This document shows positions 45,901 through 54,035 of a stretch of DNA of 64,000 nt, one piece after another. Made by a program: the position numbers and the translations under genes. The notes beneath the pieces are model-generated. The model searched no databases and had not been told where the DNA came from. It saw nothing but the letters and a program-made list of their open reading frames with translations. The DNA is taken from positions 806,001 to 870,000 of the forward strand of contig VWND01000005.1 of assembly GCA_009599575.1 (NCBI GenBank). Reading direction: 5' to 3'. Positions within the stretch are counted from its first letter, which is position 1. Every line of letters begins with the position of its first letter. The stretch is from Blumeriella jaapii. Its lineage: Eukaryota; Ascomycota; Leotiomycetes; Helotiales; Drepanopezizaceae.

Positions 45901-46087
45901 CCTCTCGCTCCCGATGTTCAGGAACTGCCATCCGGACTAAAGCAGTCCACAGCGGCGACACCTCGAGATCTCTAGCACCATGACTCCAGAATGATGGGTG
46001 GAGTGTTCTGCGGCTTTTTATAATGGTAGCTGGCAGGAGGCGCCTCAGACTGCCTGATTCTAGACATCCTGCCGTACGCTCCAGCAT
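42923..46087 (-). CDS. Pentatricopeptide-repeat (PPR) protein, probably mitochondrial
   Basis: 1054 residues, one exon. The N-terminus is rich in Arg, Ser and Leu with few acidic residues at first (MLERTAGCLESGSLRRLLPA), consistent with a mitochondrial presequence. Helical pair repeats run from about residue 410. The clearest PPR motifs lie between about 515 and 720: LVCWNILLSAYGKIHDSDRA, YTFGTIMGICTTRGDVDRVI and YTYSALMLVLCMVKQPDRAR. PPR proteins bind organellar RNA and act in stability, processing or translation of mitochondrial transcripts. The general layout resembles large fungal PPR proteins such as Cya5-type translational activators of COX1, but I cannot name the ortholog. Divergent from srp68, with 455 bp between starts. 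No intron is needed. Confidence 0.87.
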   Translation of the reverse strand: MLERTAGCLESGSLRRLLPATIIKSRRTLHPSFWSHGARDLEVSPLWTALVRMAVPEHREREADVHTRHSTMAGSGMKLDFLFPAETLHSLRRNSGWGFGSRQGGGRLARNDLEKIGYRQYTSSAKDNITDATGLAVDAEVIGNDALSLADNTSMQMLYESLSLTSRFDFEEAWRQFSLLEPESEQRPLRKHLIRYLIPSERIVDAERIISLFHMLGPGEKTALAYRYTIRSYLRVGDLDKAMALHLTGLKTLTVPAGSDELLAYFAENSLWSQAYSLWQQVHEFRGRSGVRISYNIFEALDQSPSLASQALELAAYVNKSIGDDSPEYLGDFSGLTNFASKVVRRALLDRQTFNQSRFLALLAVLRNWKMATPFVYHQAIDMLSNLQETKLAVRCYREARRESDLTWDRPTLHTLLKIFCDYHSVAGMQAVLDDFFRIYSSPTRKAYKMCMWEFAAQGDAQTVHALFDQMRQKNRIRDVDDLAPVLHVHAKRGEVQDVVAFFQEIRDVYGLVPNLVCWNILLSAYGKIHDSDRAYECFEEILGDEKLRPDEYTFGTIMGICTTRGDVDRVIGLYKLADQMQIPKSAAMIDNLVLSHIRDGDVDKAETICEEAVGLELKGSRTRMWNYLLVAHAMQRDLLTVNRLLQRMSEIGVDYDTYTYSALMLVLCMVKQPDRARAILQDVMPQAGCRSTPFHYAVVMGGFLVTGEFRKVFKLSNRMVKRNVRGSASSKLVALQAQVAEDERLAVEGTVQEVRSRALEMFQEAIASMDPQDVSDTARKGAMRAPVDILYPTMFYRYIIFVIGRCSDFSTVDELYEAFKNTLPSYRQSVPLEILHAMMRAKLAEKDFDTVQQCWDLALAHAKKAGAPLTEFDDLPEDHMNEVRNEKILPARQLDLAKHLSIYLESLYTHFEMTRAVNSLMEDGFMLDNQNWNTYIELLARRHAYKLAFELCETHLMDGWSGWARVRWSLPERNRLPLEVRNAKKQPRYLRPTYRTILYLARGYLELQSMAAESADEEELLRHVETHCPRLVRAIVTMQRVDDHLERTVLRGD

Positions 46088-46542
46088 GCCCTGTCCTCGC
46101 CGGTAGGCTTTGGTGAGAGGTCCGACTCTTTACTATCGTCGGGGATAATCAGCTTCAGTAATCAAGCCTGGTTCGTATGTCTGCATAGGTCAGCCATGTC
46201 TCTGGGAGGTTTACGGATATTGGAAATTGCAATACCATAGAACATGCTTTGTGAAACCGGGGTGCAAGGCGCGCATGCGGATCTACAGCTGCAAGTCCGC
46301 ACTGCTACCTTCACAACACTGCATTGGAGGTCGTTGGGATGCTGAACTGGATGTAAGTTGGGAGAAGGGGATGGGAGGCGAGCCGATGGCTCTCATGGAT
46401 GAACATTTTTAGCGGGTTTTCCCAAGCACCCCTGTCGACAACAGCACCTTTCACGTTCCTTCGTTAGCAAAGCTCAACCCCACCAAGACAACACCCACCT
46501 CACGTACCGGAACCTAGGATCAGAACAGGAGTCCCGGAAGTG
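46088..46542. promoter_or_regulatory. Divergent intergenic region, PPR gene and srp68
   Basis: 455 bp between two divergent start codons. No repeat or specific binding site stands out. The TCACGTACC near 46500 is a weak CACGT-core word. Confidence 0.4.
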
Positions 46543-48491
46543 ATGGAGGTCACCAAATTTGTCGTCTCAGGGCGCGATCATGCGAAGCTCTATGGTGACT
46601 ATGCCAAATATCGGACCTCGCTGTCAAATCGAATCCACAACCTGCGGAAAAAGCTGGGAATTGCCACGAAACCCCGCGCAAAATATTCCAGCAGGGCGCC
46701 GGTGACGGCCGAGGACATTGGTCGCAATAAGGAGTGAGTCGGCACAGGAGCGCATGTTTTGTGCCGATGCTAATGTATCTGGAGGTTCGTAAAGCTGCTG
46801 TTGCTTACTGCAGAACGCGCGTGGGCACATGCGATGTCCATGAGGGAAACTCATTCCGCAGACAAGAAAGGCATCACTGGCTCGACTCGATCCCATATAA
46901 TTTCTCGGCTTCATAAAGCCACCACGTGTGCGAGCACCTTGCACCAACTTCTTACTGACCTTGAGGTTACTGGAGCTGTCAATGAGGATGTCCTCGAAGC
47001 ACGTGCCTACGCAGCGACACTCTCTGGGGCTAGAGAATTCGAGAGGCAAAAGTGGGAGTCTTGTGTGAAGAGCTACTCGGAAGCTAGGATCATATACAGC
47101 GCGTTGGCTGCTTTTACAACGGGCGATATGTTTAGAGATTTGCTGTCGGACCCGGTCGATCCCAGCATACGGTACGGAGCATACCAGATGCGATTGCCCC
47201 GTACCATAGCCGTGCCGACAATTGCACGGAGGTACTTTCCTCGGGATGATCACGAGTTGGTCTCACAGGTAGAAAAGCTTAATCCAGATGCATTGAATGA
47301 CCAACAGGTCAAAACGAAGGCCACAACTGCGGCGGCTGGTACCATCCCGAAATCGATAACATGGAGGTCTCGTACCGTTGACTTGGAGGATGCTGCCATT
47401 GCCACAAGTCTGGCTTCTGTGAATAGTGCAGCTGAGAAGTTGGCGCAGACGTTAGCATCTGTGACGGCTGCACACGCCAAGGAAAGGGCTTCTGCCTATG
47501 ATGAGATCCTCATTGCAAGTCAAGATACCGTGGATGCGACCAAGCATGCCATTGACGAGCTGGTCGGAGAAGGGGTTGGCCAAGGAGATAAGCGTATGCA
47601 GAGTCTACAGATCACTAAGACAGCAGTCAGCTACGAAATGGTCAGCTGGCGGATAGGGCGAAACAGGGTCTTGGTTGGAAGACAAGATGGATCTGTGCCC
47701 GATGGCCCCGTTTCTCAGCAAAGCCAAAAGAAGAAAGCGAGGGGAGGGTCTATCGAAGGAACCGGACGCAAACTGGCGCGCTTCCGCGAGAAAGCCGTTC
47801 TCTACGATTCCATTCTCCAAAGTCTGGACTCCATCAAAGAACTACCCGGTGTCGCAGCCGATACCGTATTTCTCGAAGAGCTGGATGCAAAGCACGGGTA
47901 CTTCTCTGCACTCAAGTAAGCCTCGCCTGCAACTTAAAGCTCTCGAGCTAACAAAATCATCTTAGGTGCCTCACGATAGCTCGCTCTCACGCCCTTCTCT
48001 CTAATCCAAAAAGTGCTCTTGCCCTTCTTGCTCGTGCCTCGGAAAAGTGCGACGCTGCACATGCCAAGCTGTCCTCTAAGATGGACACATCTGACTCATC
48101 ACCTCCCAATATTGCTGTATTCCCTTCAGAAGTGCAATTCCTGAAGACCCTCCTCGACGGCGAGCTGCAGCATTATCGCGCCCTCGTCGAACTCTCCAAC
48201 CTCGCCGAAGCGCAGAAACCGGCAGATTCGGCGAGTCGACAACCTTTGGTCGAAAAGTTGAACTATTATCCTGCAAAGGGCGTGAATCTTGAAAATCTGG
48301 TAACCTATCCACCCAGCTTGGAGCCAATCCCTGTAAAACCGCTGTTTTTCGATGCTGCATGGAACTATATCGAGTATCCAGGCAGGGAGATCAAGGAACA
48401 GGCTGGGAGTAACGAAGTTCAGGAGGTGGCTGCAAAGGGACAGACGGCGGAACCCCAGCAGAAGAAGGGATGGTTTGGGTTTGGCAGGTGA
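46543..48491 (+). CDS. srp68: Signal recognition particle subunit SRP68
   Basis: Three exons, 46543-46733, 46785-47915 and 47966-48491, 615 residues. Introns are 51 and 50 nt (GTGAGT..TGGAG and GTAAGC..CTTAG, with GCTAAT and GCTAAC branch sites). The N-terminus (TKFVVSGRDHAKLYGDYAKY, RTSLSNRIHNLRKKLGIATK) and the spliced block NKEFVKLLLLTAERAWAHAM are typical of SRP68. They form the helical RNA-binding domain that docks on SRP RNA. The C-terminus (PVKPLFFDAAWNYIEYP) is the SRP72-interacting region, ending in the Lys/Gly-rich KKGWFGFGR. SRP68 with SRP72 forms part of the S domain of the cytosolic particle that targets secretory proteins to the ER. Length is normal. Confidence 0.94.
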
Positions 48492-48793
48492 AATGGATGG
48501 ATGACTTGCACAAAGCCTTTTCGTCGGTCATTTACCTCTCTCAACGCCAGGAACATATTGTATCTAGAGCAGAGCAGTGTGTGTAAGCCCTTCGATTGAA
48601 GCATGCTCTCATTCGCTTTTGATGGACTCAGGTAATGTCATCCACCACGTTACTTTTGGATGTTCCAGACTTCAACGCAACAAAGCAGAAATCAGGCATT
48701 AGAGTTTTACAGCTTTGGCAAACTCCTGAATTGAACCTAGAAGTAAAAAGAGAATCGCTCACATGCGTGAAGCATCATCTCGCCTCCGTTAGA

Positions 48794-51565
48794 TCAGAAA
48801 AACAACAAATCCTCGTCCTTCCACCCCATGTCACCCAAGTGTTTATGGACGCTTTTCTCTAATTCCCCCGGCCCACAAATGAGCACCAATTCCTCTCCGT
48901 TCGTAGACTTGCACGTCCCGACCTCTTTCTCGAGCAAGTCCTTGCCTATTCTCCCGCTCAAGCCCCTCCAGGTCTCTTCCGGCTTCGTCAGTGCATAGAG
49001 CAGCCTGCATCGCTCTTCTTGTCCTTTAACCAGATCATCCATCTCTTCTTTACAGAGGATATCCGCTTCTAGACGGTTCCCGTCCAGTACCAAACACTTC
49101 GTCCCATCCTCGGGGTCGCTTAGTACGGCTCGCAGGACTTGAAAGATAGGGGTAATGCCGCTTCCAGCACAAATCATAACAAATCGCTTAACGAAGCGAG
49201 ATTTTCCACCAACTGTGCATTGGCCCTTTCTGAGATATTCGAACTTCCCGATAGGGCCTTTGAAGTCGACATAATGGCCGACGGGTATCCCATCAAGGGC
49301 CTTCGTCATCTTGCCTCCTGCCCGCTCCGCAGTATCGAGATATACTTTGACAAGCACTTGCAATACCCCTTTATCGGTGCCTTTAGAGATGGGCGTGTAG
49401 GAGCGGATGATGGCTTCGCGCGTCACAGGATCTCGGAGACGCATCATGAGATGCTGGCCGACAGGGAGCCCGATTGTTTGATCGGGATGTTCGAGCGTAA
49501 AATAGAAAATGCGCGTGTCGGCTGAGATTGACTTTTTGGATGAGAGGAGGGCCTTTGTCCAGGTTTTGGGGTGGAGGAAGACCTCTCTTTGGGTGGACGA
49601 GGGTGCTTCTTCGGTGGGGTTGGAGAGGATGGCACGAGATGCTTTGTCAAGGGAGCCAATGTGATATTGCTGCATCATCTCTTTGGCGGTTTCGGAGTCT
49701 GTAGAGCACCTTAGTGAGGGAACGTGTAGAGGAAGGGGATATTTACGGATTGCCATGAACTCATCGGTAGCATCTTGACCTGCCGCACCAACGATACTGG
49801 TTGCTCCTCCTGGATGGCCTTCCAGGAAGGCAGTCCCGTCGTATACCTCTCCGTTGACGACAAACCATGGATTTTCATCTTCGCCGTGTTTCCGGAGCTC
49901 GTCTATCGTGATGCTCTTATCAAGCGCATCTTTGGTCATCTTGATTTCCCTCTTGACCTCGATCACGCTCGTCTCCTCCTCGCCACTCATACGTTCGCCC
50001 CAGAATCCGTTTGCAAGGTTGCCACCCCTCGCTTTAACTTTCTCCATCCAACCTCCAGGAATCAAAGCTGGTTGGGTCGGATGCTCAAAGTGTAGAGACT
50101 CGCCTTCCTTGGTCACCGTGACTCGGTACCAGGGGTTGTTCATCATGCCTAGAACGCTCCAGTACATGTCTCGTGGTTGCACATTCATGCTTTCGTCCAT
50201 GCCTCTCACCATGATATCATCGGCTTGCTTCAGGTCGTCAACCTTGATGTCGATTTCCCAAAAACACCAAGTGAAACAAGTTTCTCGCCAACCTATATCG
50301 AGTCTTCCGCCGAACAAGATTTCATCGTTGTCGACATAATCCCGATAGTCGTCTTCATGATATCGGATATCTGCAAGCGCCCACGACTTTCCCTTGTCCA
50401 GAGTTACTTCAACTCTCGTCACCCTCCGGCCACCACCTCCGTACGCATAACCACGAACTTTGTAAAGCTCTGCCGCATTTACCAGAGACAATCGCTCACC
50501 GTGGGCCGGGTATGCTGTGGCACTGTTCGTACTTAGGTCGTAAATAGCGTACCTCTCATCTGTCCACCATTTCGGCTCATTGGCGCTCTGCTCAGGACTG
50601 ATCATAGTGGGAAGGACCCGATTGTCGTATATGTGATACCAGTTGTCACTTGGAGCCGCTGTGACGACAAGTTTCTTCAACCACTTAACACTACGACCTC
50701 CAATTTGACCAGGGACGACCACTCGCAAGGGCTTTCCATGATCTGGTCGAAGCGTCTCTCCATTCATCTTGTGAGCTACCATGATACCCTTGTTCGGATC
50801 CATAGCCCAGTTGAGTTTCACAGATGTTCCATAGTGCCCATTCGGAAGCTTGTCGGCACCTTCCATGCAAACGTACTTTGCTCCTCGTAAGGGCGTAGCT
50901 TTCTTCAGAAGTTCACCCATGGCAACGCCCGTCCACAAGGCCGTAGAAACTCCCGCGGCTCCCCAAGAAAACCCCTTAGATTTCCGAACTTGGTTCTGTT
51001 CTTTTCGTCGATTGCCAGCGCAGACGAGTGTTATCGGCACGGTTGTCTGCTCGTAGTCCGCTATGAGCTGCGTCAGAGTCATGGTTATGGGGTGCTTGAC
51101 CAATCCCTCTATGGAGAATTCCCAGTCCATAATGGAAGCATCTTCGACCTCAGGTACAGCTCCATGATTTCGCACATAGAAGAGCTCCGGAGACGTAAGG
51201 AACCCTTCGTCGTACAACGCGCTGAGTGGTGGCTCGACATTGAATGGGTGTATACCAGTCAAACGAATGAGCCTTGGATCTCGTGGTACGTGGTTATCCG
51301 GGGTCTTCAGGTCTTCCTTGAGAATCTCGGTTGGGGGATTGGTGGGTGGGGGAAGAGGATAAGAATAAGTTACAGTCGCGTTCAAGGTTTCTAACCCTCG
51401 AGAAGAATCGTCGGATACTTCGCTGCCACTATGTTCGGATCGTGGCGGCGTGGGCGGCGGTACTTGCGATGATGTTGAAGGCAACGTTTGTGTAGCATTC
51501 TTCGTATGTAGCCCAGGAGAGGACGGACCTTTCGGGAGAGCTTTGAAAACCGCATTGGCGGACAT
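48794..51565 (-). CDS. niaD: Nitrate reductase [NADPH]
   Basis: 907 residues in two exons, 51565-49747 and 49698-48794. The molybdopterin domain contains the Mo-ligand cysteine C182 (VCAGNRRKEQN). A dimerisation domain follows, then a cytochrome b5 domain with the heme ligand motif HPGG (H584). The FAD domain has RSYTPIS, and the NADPH domain has CAGSGITP, CGP and the C-terminal FF. The enzyme reduces nitrate to nitrite in the cytosol, using NADPH through FAD, heme b and Mo. The single 48-nt intron (GTAAAT..CTACAG) restores DEFMAIHSETAKEMM. It is a multiple of three with no stop, so unspliced RNA stays open. An AGATAA word at 51676-51681, about 110 bp before the start, fits an AreA-type GATA site. 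The nitrite reductase and nitrate transporter genes are not adjacent. Convergent with srp68, 302 bp apart. Confidence 0.97.
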   Translation of the reverse strand: MSANAVFKALPKGPSSPGLHTKNATQTLPSTSSQVPPPTPPRSEHSGSEVSDDSSRGLETLNATVTYSYPLPPPTNPPTEILKEDLKTPDNHVPRDPRLIRLTGIHPFNVEPPLSALYDEGFLTSPELFYVRNHGAVPEVEDASIMDWEFSIEGLVKHPITMTLTQLIADYEQTTVPITLVCAGNRRKEQNQVRKSKGFSWGAAGVSTALWTGVAMGELLKKATPLRGAKYVCMEGADKLPNGHYGTSVKLNWAMDPNKGIMVAHKMNGETLRPDHGKPLRVVVPGQIGGRSVKWLKKLVVTAAPSDNWYHIYDNRVLPTMISPEQSANEPKWWTDERYAIYDLSTNSATAYPAHGERLSLVNAAELYKVRGYAYGGGGRRVTRVEVTLDKGKSWALADIRYHEDDYRDYVDNDEILFGGRLDIGWRETCFTWCFWEIDIKVDDLKQADDIMVRGMDESMNVQPRDMYWSVLGMMNNPWYRVTVTKEGESLHFEHPTQPALIPGGWMEKVKARGGNLANGFWGERMSGEEETSVIEVKREIKMTKDALDKSITIDELRKHGEDENPWFVVNGEVYDGTAFLEGHPGGATSIVGAAGQDATDEFMAIRKYPLPLHVPSLRCSTDSETAKEMMQQYHIGSLDKASRAILSNPTEEAPSSTQREVFLHPKTWTKALLSSKKSISADTRIFYFTLEHPDQTIGLPVGQHLMMRLRDPVTREAIIRSYTPISKGTDKGVLQVLVKVYLDTAERAGGKMTKALDGIPVGHYVDFKGPIGKFEYLRKGQCTVGGKSRFVKRFVMICAGSGITPIFQVLRAVLSDPEDGTKCLVLDGNRLEADILCKEEMDDLVKGQEERCRLLYALTKPEETWRGLSGRIGKDLLEKEVGTCKSTNGEELVLICGPGELEKSVHKHLGDMGWKDEDLLFF

Positions 51566-52800
51566 GACTACAGCCTGTATCTAGATGTCGACTAAGGGAT
51601 ACACAGGCTTCGAGGATCTTGACATGCAAACTTCAGGTCGAGTATCTAAAGGTGGGAAAAATGCAGATCAGACGGAGATAAAGATTTGTGTGAAGAAACA
51701 AAACAGACACAAATTAGACAGAAAGATCTGGAATTGCATGAAGAAAGAAGAGGTGTAGTCAGCTTCGCCTTCTGGAGAACAAGGATCTAGCGAAGGACAT
51801 GGCTTTTGATGACAGCCATCACCTACCTAGATTCAGCTAAGAGGTGGAGGTGAACAGTAGTGATGATCTGCGCGGAGGAATGTGGCCATCGGTCGAGGAG
51901 ATCAAGGAGATCGATTCCTCGACCGATGCCCTAGGGGATTTCAGAATGCCCGGGACCGGGAATGATGGCATTTGCTTGTCGTTGCAGCCAGTTGCCGCCA
52001 CCGAAGTACCACTTCCGCGGACGTCTGAGAGGACGCCGTCGTTATCAGCAGAAGACGCCGGTGCTACTGTAGATATGGTGATTGGCGCGCCGTGCTACAT
52101 AGATCCCGGCTCGCATTATTCGTGAGATGACTCGAACCTCCAGCTTCTCTCGAGCTTCTCCGGGGCAAGCTTATCTGCAAGCATTGACTGTTGCTTCGAC
52201 AGACGAATTGTCATCGTCTTTTGGATCTCGTCCTCGCTTGACGACGCGTTATGATAGAGAACTAAGTCCTTACCGAACCGACATGCTTCCCAAGTATAGG
52301 CGTTCAGTCTTAACAGTACACTAGTCGGCTTCAGGCAAAGTCCAAAGCTTAAGATTCTCTCGTCCTGGGGTTGCTGCGTGCCGTGAACACCCTTGAGGCA
52401 TTTGTGGAACCAATTGTCGAGATTCTCTTACTTCACCTGTCGCGCATTCACAAAAGATCGAGTCGGTGCGTGTATACTAATGACCTGACCACCGCCTATC
52501 CTTGACCCTTGGAGATAGGTTCTCTTGCTTGCTGGGTGAGCGAGCCATCGAGCCATTTGTCACGGAAAACGTCACCACCGCACAAGATGCCGGAAGATCG
52601 CCGTTAAGAGCCGAGAGAAGCATCCTCCGTCTCCATGCGTCGACCGGCCAAATTGTGATGCAATCTGACGAAAAGCGTTATGAATCAATCACTGGGCCTT
52701 TCCACTCCATTGATTGTAGCGATTAAAACCAGCTACGAAAATGATGTATTAGCGCACCTCGAACCGAGCTCCGGAGGCCTGAGCAACAGGAACGAAGAGA
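51566..52800. other. Intergenic DNA upstream of niaD
   Basis: The first 200 bp probably hold the niaD promoter, including an AGATAA word. A plus-strand open frame of 93 codons (51844-52125) and one of 65 codons (52127-52324) are Ser/Pro-rich, protein-like and almost abutting. I recognise no family, and they lack clear splice links. Confidence 0.4.
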
Positions 52801-52989
52801 CATCTTCGCTGAGCCTGCCCAGAGACCGAAAGGATAGTTCACTATCGGGCTTTGGAGGCCAGACAACCGGTTGATACCACCTCTTTCGGGTTGCGCTCGC
52901 ATCCTCTGGCCGGCTTGTTTTTTGTGAAGGAGGGGACCACGAAGGGCCAGGAGGCTTTGCAACTCTGTTCGGACAGCACGGTCTCCCCA

Positions 52990-53430
52990 AAGCCGATACA
53001 TTTGTTGTACCGTGAGACCACTGGGTCTTGCAAAGTCCCACGACACGCCGTAGCCGAATTCGATTCCAACGCAAGATGCAAACTGAGGCGCGTTCTTGCA
53101 CCTGTCTGAAATGCAGGCAATCGATTTCGTGAACTCCATCCCACATACGGATATCTGGCCCTTGTCAGACCCCCAAGAAAACAACCCGGCCATCTTCCTG
53201 AGCCTGGATCACAAGATTTAGGAGGCGGTGGAACTCGTATTCGTGAAGGAGCGCAATGTGCATCATGCTGCGGTGGCAGTGGCACATTGCTCGAGCCGTG
53301 CCAACATGGGCATTCTCTGGAACGCGTTAACTGTGCTCTCTGCGCTCAAGGGCATGATGGGTATTGCGATCAGATTAGAGCTGCTGGAATGCCGACTCGC
53401 AGATCCAGGAAAGCAGACCGCAACGGAAGG
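52990..53430 (+). pseudogene. Possible decayed coding relic, family uncertain
   Basis: One plus-strand frame reads as plausible protein across three stop codons. MQAIDFVNSIPHTDIWPLSD starts at 53111 and extends through NNPAIFLSLDHKI. A TAG lies at 53219. It continues EAVELVFVKERNVHHAAVAV and then MGILWNALTVLSALKGMMGI, with LELLECRLADPG at the end. Upstream stops are TGA at 53074 and a TAG near 53050. TGA and TAG are the stops C-to-T changes make from CGA and CAG. The tail weakly recalls the C-terminal region of AflR-like Zn2Cys6 regulators, but no zinc cluster is seen. I treat this as a tentative relic. Confidence 0.28.
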
Positions 53431-54035
53431 TAGGTTGGTTGGGTTGAGAAGGGTATGTATTGTATATACAGTACTTGTAAGAAGAGAAGGCGGTTCATGG
53501 CAGAACGGCTTTTCGAGTGGTAGACGAGGCTGCGGTGCAGCCGACTCGCACTTTTCGCCGAGCTTCCAGGCAAGGCACAAGGACATCAGATCGGCACGTG
53601 GGCGAAGAACAATGCAGATGAATGCTCTTCTCATTCGGGACGGCCGTGATTCAAGTAAATACTTCCTCCGATTCTGTACTTGACGGGAGATGTGATTCAC
53701 CATTTACTGTACTCTACATACATTCATACAGTCTGCACTCGCCGCTAGCGGCTGCCTTCAACTCCGTATCGATAAAGCTCGCCCGTCACCACTTGATCCT
53801 CCCAAAGTTCCTGCAGTAGACAACTTCAATCCACGCCTCTCGACAGACTGTACACGCTCCGGCTTCGCACCCCATCACTTACGCGCTCAGGTACAGATGC
53901 ATTCTACTGTCGCGACCAGAGCCTACATCCACTGGTCCTTCGTCTTCCCGTAGAGTTGCGAATGTGGGGGCACAAGGTACAACAAAACACCTACACCAAC
54001 AACGATCCTGTGTGGGCAGGCTCACGTTGCTCCCC
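53431..54035. promoter_or_regulatory. Region upstream of upf2
   Basis: Non-repetitive DNA before the upf2 start codon, with TACTGTACTCTACATACATT words near 53705. No specific site is claimed. Confidence 0.4.
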
